In this document: piece after piece, positions 22,237 through 30,385 of the stretch
How the letters are laid out: each line of letters starts with the position of its first letter
How positions within the stretch are numbered: the first letter of the stretch is position 1
Source: Eubacteriales bacterium
GTDB taxonomy: Bacteria > Bacillota > Clostridia > Lachnospirales > Lachnospiraceae
DNA length: 32,479 nucleotides
NCBI GenBank assembly: GCA_030524225.1
Contig: JAUNGV010000026.1
Coordinates: 1-32,479 of the forward strand
Direction: 5' to 3'
Translations under genes and position numbers: made by a program
Notes under the pieces: generated by a model
What the model was told of the DNA's origin: nothing
Databases searched by the model: none
Seen by the model: only the letters and a program-made list of their open reading frames with translations

Positions 22237-22268
22237 ATTCGTTGATTCGCGGCTGCGGGTCAACGAAT
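22237..22268 (+). repeat. 9-bp inverted repeat between promoter and tRNA
   Basis: ATTCGTTGA (22237-22245) pairs with TCAACGAAT (22260-22268) over a 14-base loop, ending three bases before the tRNA. It could be an operator over the transcription start or a hairpin in the precursor leader. Confidence 0.45.
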
Positions 22269-22271
22269 CAT

Positions 22272-22344
22272 GCTGATGTAGCACAGTCGGTAGTGCGTCG
22301 CATTGGTAGTGCGGAGGTCACGGGTCCGATTCCCGTCATCAGCT
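22272..22344 (+). tRNA. tRNA-Thr (anticodon GGU)
   Basis: 73 bases fold into a complete cloverleaf: acceptor GCTGATG / CATCAGC, D-arm GCAC / GTGC, anticodon stem TCGCA / TGCGG with loop TTGGTAG (anticodon GGT, reading ACC and ACU), variable loop AGGTC and T-arm ACGGG / CCCGT with loop TCCGATT. The discriminator base is T, and CCA is not encoded. The T-loop has C where T55 is usual; the rest is standard for bacterial tRNA-Thr. Confidence 0.93.
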
Positions 22345-22348
22345 TAAT

Positions 22349-22395
22349 AAACCCCGGAAATCCTTTTTGGGACTTCCGGGGTTTTTCTTTTTTCA
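22349..22395 (+). terminator. Intrinsic terminator after tRNA-Thr
   Basis: AACCCCGGAA pairs with TTCCGGGGTT around a loop containing TCC / GGGA, followed by a T-rich tail (TTTTTCTTTTTTC). It begins only a few bases after the tRNA. Confidence 0.9.
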
Positions 22396-22690
22396 TTTTA
22401 CTGACTCCCGTGTTTCCCATATCTGACGCTGTTCGTCCGTATTTCATTATTTAATTTATAGTGCCCAGAAATGAACCGAACCCTCATTCCCTGCCTCTTA
22501 TACAGTAGATGCATCTGAAAGGAAGGAAATACCGGCGGCAGTCAGGAAGAGCCGGGGCTGGAGGAACTGATATTGTCAGACTGACAGGACACGAAAGGGA
22601 AACCGGCAGAGAAATCTGCGGGGACCTGACAGGAAATATCAGAAAGCCGGCAAAACAGGTCAGGAAACGGAAACAGGAAAGGAAGCGGAG
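22396..22690. other. Upstream region of the sigma-factor gene
   Basis: 295 bases without a gene. GAACCGAACC at 22473-22482, followed 15-20 bases later by CTTATAC, could be an ECF-type or sigma-A promoter; this is weak. The rest, from 22510, is purine-rich and ends in AAGGAAGCGGAG before the start codon. Confidence 0.3.
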
Positions 22691-23365
22691 ATGGACGAAC
22701 AGATACAGGGGCTGGTGCGGCGCATGCAGAGCGGCGATCAGGCGGCATTCGACGAGATTTACCATTTCTATTCCGGCAAATTGTACCGCATGGCGTATTT
22801 CATCCTGCAGAACAGGAGCGAGAGCGAGGACGTGCTGCAGGAGACGTTTGTCCAGTGTTACCGCCACTGCGGAGAGGTCAGAGAGGCAGGCGGTTTTGAA
22901 TCGTGGCTGTTCCGGATTCTCGTGCGGCAGGCGTGGCGTGCGGGGAAGAAACGAAGCGGCAGGCAGGAGATTTCGCTGGAGGAGATGATGGAGAGCGAGA
23001 GTGGCCGGGGAATGTCCGACCGGGGCATTTCCGCGGAACGGGAGACCGGGGCCGGAACGGAGCAGAGGAGCGAGAGCCCGCTGGAGATTCTGGAGAGAAA
23101 GGAGCGAAGCCGTCTCGTGCAGGAAGCGGTCAGACGTCTGGGGCCAAAGCAGCGGACGGTGGTATTTCTCTATTACTATCAGGAACTGAGCGTGCGAGAG
23201 ATCGCTCGTGTACTGGGAATCTTCGAGGGAACGGTCAAATCGAGGCTTTATCAGGCCCGCAGACTGCTGGAGAGCGAGCTGGGCGGCACACTGGAGAGAG
23301 GAGACGGACAGGATGAGGAAGAAAAAAGAAGAACTCGTCAGGCGTGCAGTACAGGAGTCCTGTGA
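22691..23365 (+). CDS. ECF-type RNA polymerase sigma factor
   Basis: 224 residues. Region 2 (about 10-90) has the family pattern GDQAAFDEIYHFYSGKLYRMAYFIL, then SESEDVLQETFVQCYRH (the DVxQETF motif) and FESWLFRILVRQAWR. A Gly/Glu/Arg-rich linker (about 95-135) is followed by region 4 (about 140-200): LGPKQRTVVFLYYYQELSVREIARVLGIFEGTVKSRLYQARRLLE, which binds the -35 element. The last ~25 residues are charged and overlap the next gene by 53 bases. It should direct polymerase to a small regulon, probably including its own promoter, and be held inactive by the membrane protein encoded next. AAGGAAGCGGAG before the ATG supports the start. Confidence 0.92.
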   Translation: MDEQIQGLVRRMQSGDQAAFDEIYHFYSGKLYRMAYFILQNRSESEDVLQETFVQCYRHCGEVREAGGFESWLFRILVRQAWRAGKKRSGRQEISLEEMMESESGRGMSDRGISAERETGAGTEQRSESPLEILERKERSRLVQEAVRRLGPKQRTVVFLYYYQELSVREIARVLGIFEGTVKSRLYQARRLLESELGGTLERGDGQDEEEKRRTRQACSTGVL

Positions 23366-24131
23366 GGAGATTGTGTTGGAGGAGAGCAGAGAGGAACAGT
23401 GTCTTGCGGCGATTCATCACAGAATCGCAGGGAAGGAAAGGAGCGCAGGAATGATGAAACGAAAGAATCATAAAAAGGTGGCAGTGCTGGTGGCGGCGGC
23501 CGTACTGGTGCTGGGATCCATTACCGCGTTTGCGGCGGGGAAGGTCATGAGCATTACCTCGCATACCTACAAAGGGGACGCGATTACGGATCTGGAGGAA
23601 TTCAGGGAAGAGGCGCAGGCGGCGCTGGGCGCACAGATCGGAGCGCCGGAGAGTCTGGGCGACGGCTATGCGTTTGAGGAAGGCTATGTCACGGAGGCAT
23701 TCGCGGAGGATGGAGAGGGCAATCAGCTCTATAGCTTTATGACGGTGATGGCCGGTTACGGACAGGGAAGCGTTCTGTCGATAAGCATCGAGAACGCGGC
23801 GTCAGATGACGCGGCGCTGTGGGGAACAGCGGACGCAGAGCAGGAGCCGGGCACCGTGCTCGCACAGCGGGAGATCGACGGGATTCCGGTGACGGTCAAA
23901 GAGACGAATTACCTGTTCCTGCCGCCGGACGGGAAACCGGACGAGGAGGATGCGGCGCTGCAGAGAGCGGGCGAGCTGGTGATCAGCTACGGGAGTCCCG
24001 AGGCGGAGAGAAAGACCTTCCGCACGGTGTCGTGGACGAAGGACGGCATGAATTATCTGCTTTCTACCTTTGCGGATATCGACGCAGAGACGCTTCTTAT
24101 CTGTGCGGAGCAGGTAATCGCACAGCAGTAG
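23313..24131 (+). CDS. Probable membrane anti-sigma factor (DUF4367-like extracellular domain)
   Basis: 272 residues. Residues 1-54 are cytoplasmic and rich in Glu, Lys and Arg, the part expected to bind the sigma factor. One membrane helix follows at about 55-75 (VAVLVAAAVLVLGSITAFAAG), then an extracellular domain of nearly 200 residues. Its C-terminal motif, WTKDGMNYLLSTFADIDAETLLICAEQVI, resembles DUF4367 domains found in sigma-linked membrane proteins. The start at 23313 lies inside the sigma-factor gene (53-base overlap) with GAGAGGAG about 9 bases upstream, which suggests coupled translation in stoichiometric amounts. The frame is open upstream to 23208 but without a site. The anti-sigma role rests on position and topology; no zinc-finger ZAS motif is visible. 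Confidence 0.75.
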   Translation: MRKKKEELVRRAVQESCEEIVLEESREEQCLAAIHHRIAGKERSAGMMKRKNHKKVAVLVAAAVLVLGSITAFAAGKVMSITSHTYKGDAITDLEEFREEAQAALGAQIGAPESLGDGYAFEEGYVTEAFAEDGEGNQLYSFMTVMAGYGQGSVLSISIENAASDDAALWGTADAEQEPGTVLAQREIDGIPVTVKETNYLFLPPDGKPDEEDAALQRAGELVISYGSPEAERKTFRTVSWTKDGMNYLLSTFADIDAETLLICAEQVIAQQ

Positions 24132-24192
24132 AAAGGCGGCTGCCTGCAGCGGCGCTGTGCCAGACATGCATTCGCAGACCGCAGCAGGGCGG

Positions 24193-25062
24193 TCAGGAGT
24201 CCCGTTCCCGCGCCATGCGGTTCCGGCAGGCGCGGGGACTCTCTCCGTAATACGTCCGGAACGCGCTGCAGAAGTGCTCCACACTGGAGAAGCCGAGATG
24301 TTCCGCAATCGCGGTGACGCTCTCGTCGGAGGAACGCAGAAATGCAATGGCGGCTGACATCCGCGCCTGCGTCCGTCTCTGCTGGAAGGTCTGACTGTAC
24401 TGCTCTGCGAGGAGCCGCTGGGTCTGACGGCAGGAGAGTCCGAGGCGGGCGGCGAGAGCGGGCAGTGTGAGGGAGTCATATTCGTAGAGGAAACATTCCT
24501 CGAGAATAATGGAGCGGCGCTCGTGCAGATCATGGGAGAGAGGCAGGGGTGCGGCGGCAGAATCCGCTTCATAATTGCGCACCATGCGCACAATAATCTG
24601 CTGAAGCAGGCTTTTCACTTCGATGGAAAAGCCTGCTTTTCTTTGGGACAGTTCCTGAAAGAGAGCGAGAAAGAGGGGGAGCAGTCCCTGGGTATCTTCG
24701 CCAATCCAGAGTTTTGTCTGCAGAAATCGTTCCGTCAGGGAGCGGAGGAGACGGGCGGATTCCTTTTTTTGAATATGGAAATAGATGCAGTATTCCGTCA
24801 TCGGATCAGCGGCGTCGGTAAACTGCTCGTGCTCCACATGGGGGCCGGTGACGTAGAGGGAACCGGGGCGCAGCGGATAGCGGGCACCGTCCAGAAAGAC
24901 CTCGCCGAGCCCCCGGGGGATGTAATGCAGTTCATAGCTTCCCTCGGAGTGAGCGTGTCTGGGAATTGGGCGCAGGAACTGCTCGCAGACGATGTTGAGT
25001 GCCCGGAAAGTGTAGCCGTCGAGGGAAAAAGAGAGGTCAAGATTGTCATATCGCGTGCGCAT
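24193..25062 (-). CDS. AraC family transcriptional regulator with cupin sensor domain
   Basis: 289 residues. The N-terminal ~170 residues contain a cupin-type sugar-binding domain: FLRPIPRHAHSEGSYELHYIPRGLGEVFLDGARYPLRPGSLYVTGPHVEHEQF, with the His-rich first strand and the PGSLYVTGPHVEH second motif. The C-terminal ~100 residues are a double helix-turn-helix (LTLPALAARLGLSCRQTQRLLAEQYSQTF ... SVTAIAEHLGFSSVEHFCSAFRTYYGESPRACR). GGAGG 6 bases upstream supports the start. The gene is divergent from the dehydrogenase/aldo-keto reductase pair and the GH3 gene beyond it, which are its probable targets. Three 10-base phased TTATA repeats lie 49 bases upstream (25111-25140). It is convergent with the anti-sigma gene, with no clear terminator between. 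Confidence 0.92.
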   Translation of the reverse strand: MRTRYDNLDLSFSLDGYTFRALNIVCEQFLRPIPRHAHSEGSYELHYIPRGLGEVFLDGARYPLRPGSLYVTGPHVEHEQFTDAADPMTEYCIYFHIQKKESARLLRSLTERFLQTKLWIGEDTQGLLPLFLALFQELSQRKAGFSIEVKSLLQQIIVRMVRNYEADSAAAPLPLSHDLHERRSIILEECFLYEYDSLTLPALAARLGLSCRQTQRLLAEQYSQTFQQRRTQARMSAAIAFLRSSDESVTAIAEHLGFSSVEHFCSAFRTYYGESPRACRNRMARERDS

Positions 25063-25110
25063 GGGAGCCTCCGTTTCGGGATTGAAGTACAGATAGAAAA
25101 TGTCGTTTTT

Positions 25111-25140
25111 TTATAACCGCTTATAGCTGTTTATAGTATG
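25111..25140. promoter_or_regulatory. Three TTATA direct repeats at 10-base steps
   Basis: TTATAACCGC, TTATAGCTGT and TTATAGTATG follow one another without gap, so the same face of the helix carries TTATA three times. It could be a binding array for the AraC protein, or include -10 boxes (TATAAG/TATAAA) of the AraC gene on the minus strand. Confidence 0.35.
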
Positions 25141-25183
25141 CGGCAACACGACACAAATAGCAAGAAAACGTCATAAACATGTC

Positions 25184-25212
25184 TTATTTTTATAGAAAAT
25201 CAGAGCTACAAT
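25184..25212 (+). promoter_or_regulatory. Possible activator-dependent promoter of the dehydrogenase operon
   Basis: TACAAT (25207-25212) is a good -10, but the -35 position holds only TTATTT (25184-25189). A poor -35 would fit activation by the AraC regulator. Confidence 0.35.
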
Positions 25213-25482
25213 GCGGATAAGAGAAATTCAGGTACCTGCGTTGGCGGCGGACGATCCGGACGGCAGAACATAATCCGTATCATGTAGTCATGGGATAAAT
25301 TGGGATCATCGGGCAGAATACAAGTACAGAAGATGAAATCAGAACAGGCATCAGGCTGAAATGAAAAGTACAGTACAAACGCAGTGGAAGCACAGCGAAA
25401 AACATAATAAAAAGCGCAAAAATCCATAGCAAAACAACAACCAAAACAATGTACAGTCAAACAAACAGAGGAGGACAAGAAC

Positions 25483-26538
25483 ATGGCGGTAAAAATGAGA
25501 GGCGCGATTCTGCCCGGAAACAGCTCGGTGGAGCTGCGGGAATTTGACATCCCGAAGCCGGGATTCGGACAGGTGGTCGTGCGGACGAAGGCGACGACGA
25601 TCTGCGGGAGCGACATCCGCTGCATCTACAGGGAGCACGTCGGAAAAGGACCGGAGGGCTACATTCCGGGGATGGTCGCGGGGCATGAGCCCTGCGGCAT
25701 TATCGAAGTCGAGGGCGAAGGACTGAAGCGGTTCAAAAAGGGCGACCGCGTCATCGTCTACCATATCTCCGGCTGCGGCGTCTGCCATGACTGCCGCATG
25801 GGCTACTATATTTCCTGCAAGAGCCAGCACAGACAGGCGTACGGATGGCAGAGAAACGGCGGAATGGCGCCGTATATTCTCTGCGACGAGAAGGATCTGA
25901 TCGCTCTGCCCGACGAGCTGACGTACAAGGACGGCGCTCAGGTGGCCTGCGGATTCGGCACGGTTTATGAAGCCATTGAGAAGATCGGCGTCAGCGGAAA
26001 CGACGCGGTTCTCGTGACGGGACTCGGTCCGGTCGGTCTCGCGGCGCTGATGCTCTGCAAGGCGCTGGGGGCGAACAAGCTGATCGGCGTGGAGGGGAAC
26101 GACTACCGCATCGCGCTGGCACAGAAGCTGGGACTGGTGGATTACGTCTTTAAGCCCAGCGATCACGTCGTCGAGGACATTCTCGCGGTGACGGGCGGCC
26201 ACGGCGTGGAGCGCGCGATCGACGCCAGCGCGGCGGATGCGGGACGCCAGACGGCGGTTCGCGCGACGAGAGAGTGGGGGAAGATCGCTCTCGTCGGAGA
26301 GGGAGGCACGATGAGCCTGACGCCGAGCCCGGATATGATCCATGGACAGAAGACGATTTACGGCTCCTGGGTGACCTCGCTGTGGAGAATGGAGGATCTC
26401 GTGGAGCGTCTCGTCCGCTGGGGCATCCACCCGGAGGATCTGATTACGGACGAGTTCCCGCTGGAGAAGGCGGACGAAGCGTACGCGCTGATGGCGGGCG
26501 GGAACTGCGGCAAGGTCGCGGTCGTATTCCCGGACTAA
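25483..26538 (+). CDS. Zinc-dependent alcohol/polyol dehydrogenase (MDR superfamily)
   Basis: 351-residue cytoplasmic oxidoreductase. The catalytic zinc site has Cys41 (TICGSD) and His68-Glu69 (AGHEPCG). The structural zinc site is complete: Cys98, Cys101, Cys104 and Cys112. The NAD(P)-binding fold carries GLGPVGLAAL from residue 180. The sequence belongs to the sorbitol/threonine/galactitol dehydrogenase branch; the family oxidises secondary alcohols of sugars or polyols, but the substrate is not readable. AGGAGG 9 bases before the ATG supports the start. The aldo-keto reductase gene follows after about 110 bases in the same direction, and both are divergent from the AraC gene. Confidence 0.92.
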   Translation: MAVKMRGAILPGNSSVELREFDIPKPGFGQVVVRTKATTICGSDIRCIYREHVGKGPEGYIPGMVAGHEPCGIIEVEGEGLKRFKKGDRVIVYHISGCGVCHDCRMGYYISCKSQHRQAYGWQRNGGMAPYILCDEKDLIALPDELTYKDGAQVACGFGTVYEAIEKIGVSGNDAVLVTGLGPVGLAALMLCKALGANKLIGVEGNDYRIALAQKLGLVDYVFKPSDHVVEDILAVTGGHGVERAIDASAADAGRQTAVRATREWGKIALVGEGGTMSLTPSPDMIHGQKTIYGSWVTSLWRMEDLVERLVRWGIHPEDLITDEFPLEKADEAYALMAGGNCGKVAVVFPD

Positions 26539-26647
26539 AGGGGAAAACAGATTCCGGAGAAATCGGTGACAAAAGTGTCCTGATTCGGCGGGGAATTTTG
26601 CCATGAACAGATGGCAGACAGACTGCGGCACAGGAGAAAGGATAGTT

Positions 26648-27658
26648 ATGAGCATTGGTACGGATTACAGCGCGCAGGTTCCGGCGCGCACACTGGCGGA
26701 CGGCACGAAGATTCCGGCGATCGGTCTGGGAACTTTCGGATCGGATAAGTACGGATCGGAGGCGGTCTCGGAGGCGGTATACGGGGCGGTCAGGAACGGG
26801 TACCGTCTGATCGACTGCGCTTCCGTTTATATGAATGAGAAGGAGATCGGCGAGGTACTGCGCCGCCTCTTTGCGGAGGGGGTAGTGCGCCGGGAGGAGC
26901 TTACTGTCACCTCCAAGGTGTGGAACGACCAGCACCGCGAGGTGGAGGCGGCCTGCCGCAGGAGCCTGTCGGATCTGGGGCTCGGGTATGTGGATCTCTA
27001 TTTCCTGCACTGGCCGTTTCCGAATTACCATGCGCCGCACTGCGACGGCGATTCGCGCAATCCGGATTCCAAGCCGTTTTCAGTCGGGGAATTCATGGAT
27101 ACGTGGAGACAGCTGGAATCCCTCGTCGATCAGGGACTGGTGAAGAATATCGCGATGTCGAACATGACGATTCCGAAGCTGGAGGCAGTGCTGCCGCTGT
27201 GCCGGATCAGGCCTGCGGCGATTGAGATGGAACTGCACCCTGCGTTCCAGCAGCCGGAGCTCTTTGACTATGTGGTGGCAAAGGGAATTCAGCCGATCGG
27301 CTTCTGCCCGATCGGTTCCCCGTCGAGACCGGAGAGGGACAGAACGCCGGAGGACATCGCGGATGTGGAGCTTCCCTCGATTCAGGCAGCGGCGGAGGCA
27401 CACGGCGATCATCCGGCGGTGACGTGTCTGAAGTGGGCTGTGCAGCGCGGGCAGATTCCGATTCCGTTTTCTGTCAAGGAACCCCAGTACATCGCGAATC
27501 TGAAGGCGAGCTTTGACGATCCGCTGACAGAGGCGGAGATGGCGGCGATCGCGGCGGACGACAGGAACTGCCGTCTCGTTAAGGGACAGGTATTCCTCTG
27601 GCCGGGGGCGCATGGCTGGGAAGATCTGTGGGATTTGGACGGGACGATTACAAAATAG
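26648..27658 (+). CDS. Aldo/keto reductase
   Basis: 336-residue NADPH-dependent carbonyl reductase of the AKR fold. The catalytic tetrad is intact: Asp56 and Tyr61 (RLIDCASVYMNE), Lys90 (TVTSKVWN) and His121 (LYFLHWPF). The N-terminal hairpin LADGTKIPAIGLGTFGSDKYG and the late IPIPFSVKEPQYIANLKA (cofactor-binding region) are typical of the AKR5-like group, which reduces sugar aldehydes and keto groups. An insert after His121 (PNYHAPHCDGDSRNPDSKPF) lengthens the active-site loop. The ATG at 26648 has AAAGGA upstream; the longer frame from 26603 lacks a site. A terminator follows at once, so this is the end of the dehydrogenase operon. Confidence 0.92.
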   Translation: MSIGTDYSAQVPARTLADGTKIPAIGLGTFGSDKYGSEAVSEAVYGAVRNGYRLIDCASVYMNEKEIGEVLRRLFAEGVVRREELTVTSKVWNDQHREVEAACRRSLSDLGLGYVDLYFLHWPFPNYHAPHCDGDSRNPDSKPFSVGEFMDTWRQLESLVDQGLVKNIAMSNMTIPKLEAVLPLCRIRPAAIEMELHPAFQQPELFDYVVAKGIQPIGFCPIGSPSRPERDRTPEDIADVELPSIQAAAEAHGDHPAVTCLKWAVQRGQIPIPFSVKEPQYIANLKASFDDPLTEAEMAAIAADDRNCRLVKGQVFLWPGAHGWEDLWDLDGTITK

Positions 27659-27675
27659 AGAAGAACAGAGAAAAA

Positions 27676-27721
27676 AGGCGGCAGGAAATCTTTCGAAGGA
27701 AGAATTCTGCCGCCTGTTTTA
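27676..27721 (+). terminator. Intrinsic terminator after the aldo/keto reductase
   Basis: AGGCGGCAG pairs with CTGCCGCCT over a loop of about 22 bases and is followed by GTTTTA. It separates the dehydrogenase operon from the GH3 gene. Confidence 0.85.
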
Positions 27722-27752
27722 TGGAAATTTTATTATTTTCCCCGTAAAATTC

Positions 27753-27781
27753 CTGACGAAACTGGTTAAATTTGATAGAAT
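27753..27781 (+). promoter_or_regulatory. Predicted promoter of the GH3 gene
   Basis: CTGACG (-35), a 17-base spacer and TAGAAT (-10) match the sigma-A consensus at 4/6 and 5/6 positions, about 44 bases before the start codon. Confidence 0.6.
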
Positions 27782-27824
27782 ACAAAAGAACAGCATAAAA
27801 ATATTAGGGAGGTTTACAGCAATC

Positions 27825-30110
27825 ATGGACATTTCCAAAGTGATTTCCGAAATGACGCTGGAGGAGAAAGCGGGGCTGTGCTCCGGAGCAGACTTCTGGC
27901 ACACAAAGGCAGTGGAGCGACTCGGCGTTTCCGATATTATGGTCAGCGACGGCCCTCACGGACTGCGCAAGCAGGATCAGAGCGCGGATCATCTGGGCGT
28001 CAATGAGAGTATCAAGGCGGTGGGATTCCCGGCGGCGAGCGCGACGGCATGCTCCTTTGACAGAGAACTGGTCAGGAGAGAGGGCGAGGCGCTCGGCGGC
28101 GAATGCCAGCACGAGGGCGTGGCGGTACTGCTCGGTCCTGCGGTGAATATCAAGCGCTCTCCGCTGTGCGGGCGCAACTTTGAGTATTTCAGCGAGGATC
28201 CGTATCTGGCGGGTGAGATGGCGACTGGCTGGATCAACGGCGTGCAGAGCCGGAATGTGGGAACGAGCATCAAGCACTTTGCCTGCAACAATCAGGAGCA
28301 CCGCCGCAATACCTCGGATTCTGTAGTGGATGAGAGAACGCTGCGCGAGATCTATCTGACGGCGTTCGAGACGGCGGTGAAGGAGTCACAGCCATGGACG
28401 GTGATGTGCTCCTACAACCAGCTCAACGGCGTGCAGGTCTCGGAGAACCGCCGTCTGCTGACGGAAATCCTGCGGGATGAGTGGGGCTTTGAGGGCTTCG
28501 TCGTCAGCGACTGGGGCGCGGTCAGAGACAGAGTCAAAGGCGTGGAAGCGGGACTCGATCTCGAGATGCCCTCCTCCAACGGCGTGAACGATAAGGCTAT
28601 CGTCGAGGCGGTAAAGAGCGGCGCGCTCTCCGAGGAAGTTCTGGATCAGACGGTGGCACGGATTCTGCGTATTGTCGAGAAGTTTGTGGAGAACAGGCAG
28701 CCCGATACGGCATGGGATCAGGAGGCGGATCACCGACTCTCCGCGCAGATTGCATCGGAGTCGGCTGTTCTTCTGAAAAATAGCGGAATTCTGCCTCTTA
28801 AGAAAGAGCAGAAAGTCGTATTCCTCGGAGAGTTTGCGGACAAGCCGCGTTTCCAGGGCGGCGGCAGCTCCCATATCAACTGCTTCCGGACGGAGTCGGC
28901 GCTCGAGGCGGCGGCAGCGGATTCTCTGGCGGTGACGTTTGCGCAGGGCTACACGACGCAGTCCGAGACGCCGGACGAGGCCATGATCGCGGAGGCCGTT
29001 GAGGCGGCGAAGGCGGCGGATGCGGCGGTGATCTTTGCGGGACTTCCGGATTCCTTTGAATCGGAGGGATATGACAGAGACCATATGCGGATGCCGGAAA
29101 ATCAGAACGCCCTGATTGCGGCGGTGGCGGCGGTACAGCCGAATACGGTGGTCGTTCTGCATCACGGATCGCCGATGGAGATGCCGTGGGCGGATGATGT
29201 GGCGGCGATTCTTGATATGTATCTGGGCGGTCAGGCAGTCGGACGCGCCGAGGTGGATCTGCTCTGGGGCGCGGTCAATCCGAGCGGCCGTCTGGCGGAG
29301 ACAATTCCGTTCCAGTGCGAGGACAATCCGTCGAGCCTGTATTACGGCGGAGAGGGAGACAGAACGGAATACCGTGAGGGCATCTTCGTCGGCTACCGTT
29401 ACTATGACAAGAAGAAAGCAGCTGTGCGCTATCCCTTCGGTTATGGTCTCTCCTATACAACCTTCGAGTATTCCGATCTGAGCGTGGATCAGACTCAGCT
29501 GGAGGCGGGCGGCGAACTGAAGGTGTGCGTGAAGGTCACGAACACAGGCGCTGTGGCAGGCAAGGAAGTCGTGCAGCTCTATGTCAGAAATCCGATCAGA
29601 GGTGATGTGATCCGTCCGGTGCGTGAGCTGCGGGCGTTTGACAAGGTGGAGCTTGCGCCGGGTGAGACGAAGGAGGTTTGCTTCACACTTTCCAATCGTG
29701 CCTTTTCCTATTATAATGCGCAGATCGGAGACTGGTACGCGCCGTCCGGGGAATACGCGGTGGAGATCGGCCGTTCCAGCAGGGAGATTGTGCTGGAGCA
29801 GAGCGTAAGCCTGCACAATGCGCGCCGCCTGCCGGTTCGCTACGACGACAATACGCTGGTCGGCGATCTGATGAAGGATGAGAAGGCGGCACAGGTCTGC
29901 CAGCCGCTCTTTGCGCAGTATCAGCAGTCGAGTCAGCTCTCCGGCGGAGACAGCGAGACCGCAAACGAGGCGATCTCCCAGGAGATGGTGGAGAAGATGT
30001 TCGCGTATATGCCGCTGCGTCAGCTTCTGAGCTTTGGCGGCGGAGCATTTACGAGAGAGATGCTGGATCAGATGATCGCGAAGCTGAATGAAATCGCAGA
30101 GCAGGAGTAA
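27825..30110 (+). CDS. Glycoside hydrolase family 3 beta-glycosidase (beta-glucosidase type)
   Basis: 761-residue retaining glycosidase without signal peptide, so it acts on imported oligosaccharides or glycosides in the cytoplasm. Domain 1 (about 1-300) is the TIM barrel with the substrate-binding K150-H151 (SIKHFACNNQE) and the nucleophile Asp229 in GFEGFVVSDWGAV. Domain 2 (about 360-560) carries the acid/base loop (SFESEGYDRDHMRMPENQ). A fibronectin-III-like domain follows (about 610-690, VTNTGAVAGKEVVQLYVRNP). The last ~80 residues (DNTLVGDLMKDEKAAQV ...) are an extra helical tail seen in many intestinal GH3 proteins. GGGAGG precedes the ATG by 12 bases, slightly long; the open frame upstream to 27612 crosses the terminator and promoter and is rejected. 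It stands alone between two terminators. Confidence 0.95.
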   Translation: MDISKVISEMTLEEKAGLCSGADFWHTKAVERLGVSDIMVSDGPHGLRKQDQSADHLGVNESIKAVGFPAASATACSFDRELVRREGEALGGECQHEGVAVLLGPAVNIKRSPLCGRNFEYFSEDPYLAGEMATGWINGVQSRNVGTSIKHFACNNQEHRRNTSDSVVDERTLREIYLTAFETAVKESQPWTVMCSYNQLNGVQVSENRRLLTEILRDEWGFEGFVVSDWGAVRDRVKGVEAGLDLEMPSSNGVNDKAIVEAVKSGALSEEVLDQTVARILRIVEKFVENRQPDTAWDQEADHRLSAQIASESAVLLKNSGILPLKKEQKVVFLGEFADKPRFQGGGSSHINCFRTESALEAAAADSLAVTFAQGYTTQSETPDEAMIAEAVEAAKAADAAVIFAGLPDSFESEGYDRDHMRMPENQNALIAAVAAVQPNTVVVLHHGSPMEMPWADDVAAILDMYLGGQAVGRAEVDLLWGAVNPSGRLAETIPFQCEDNPSSLYYGGEGDRTEYREGIFVGYRYYDKKKAAVRYPFGYGLSYTTFEYSDLSVDQTQLEAGGELKVCVKVTNTGAVAGKEVVQLYVRNPIRGDVIRPVRELRAFDKVELAPGETKEVCFTLSNRAFSYYNAQIGDWYAPSGEYAVEIGRSSREIVLEQSVSLHNARRLPVRYDDNTLVGDLMKDEKAAQVCQPLFAQYQQSSQLSGGDSETANEAISQEMVEKMFAYMPLRQLLSFGGGAFTREMLDQMIAKLNEIAEQE

Positions 30111-30196
30111 GAGACTGCGGTGATCCGTGGTCTCTGAGCGAAAGCGGACAGGAAGAAAATAAGAGCAGCATCGGGGAGCGGATCGCTTGTACAGGG

Positions 30197-30246
30197 CACT
30201 CTCCCGGACGGCAGGTAGTTTCCATTGCCGTCCGGGAGAGTGTTTT
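30197..30246 (+). terminator. Strong intrinsic terminator after the GH3 gene
   Basis: A perfect 17-bp stem (CACTCTCCCGGACGGCA at 30197-30213 with 30226-30242) over a 12-base loop, followed by TTTT. Confidence 0.92.
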
Positions 30247-30375
30247 CTATTGTGAAACAGAAGCATCGGGAACAGCTGTAGTTGGAAAGCGAGCGGGCAG
30301 AAGACGGGCGGAAGGAGATGCCGAACCGATGGAGTGGTCTGCAGAAAGCGGAGTGATGTGCCCTATGGCATTTGG

Positions 30376-30385
30376 TAAACGTTTA
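30376..30385. promoter_or_regulatory. LacI/CcpA-like palindrome
   Basis: TAAACGTTTA is a perfect palindrome centred on CG, the pattern bound by LacI-family repressors and CcpA. It lies far (about 440 bases) from the promoter at 30818, so its role is uncertain. Confidence 0.3.

Larger units (their letters stand above)
25063..25482. other. Divergent control region between AraC regulator and dehydrogenase
   Basis: 420 bases without a gene. From left: phased repeats TTATA at 25111, 25121 and 25131; a possible plus-strand promoter (25184-25212); then an A-rich leader of about 270 bases up to the AGGAGG before the dehydrogenase. An open frame crosses the region on the minus strand but has no resemblance to a protein. 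Confidence 0.5.

Noticed and set aside
28386-30266. 626-codon frame antisense to the GH3 gene
   Set aside because: Shadow frame with His/Arg/Leu-rich composition and no domain; the GH3 protein on the other strand is unambiguous.
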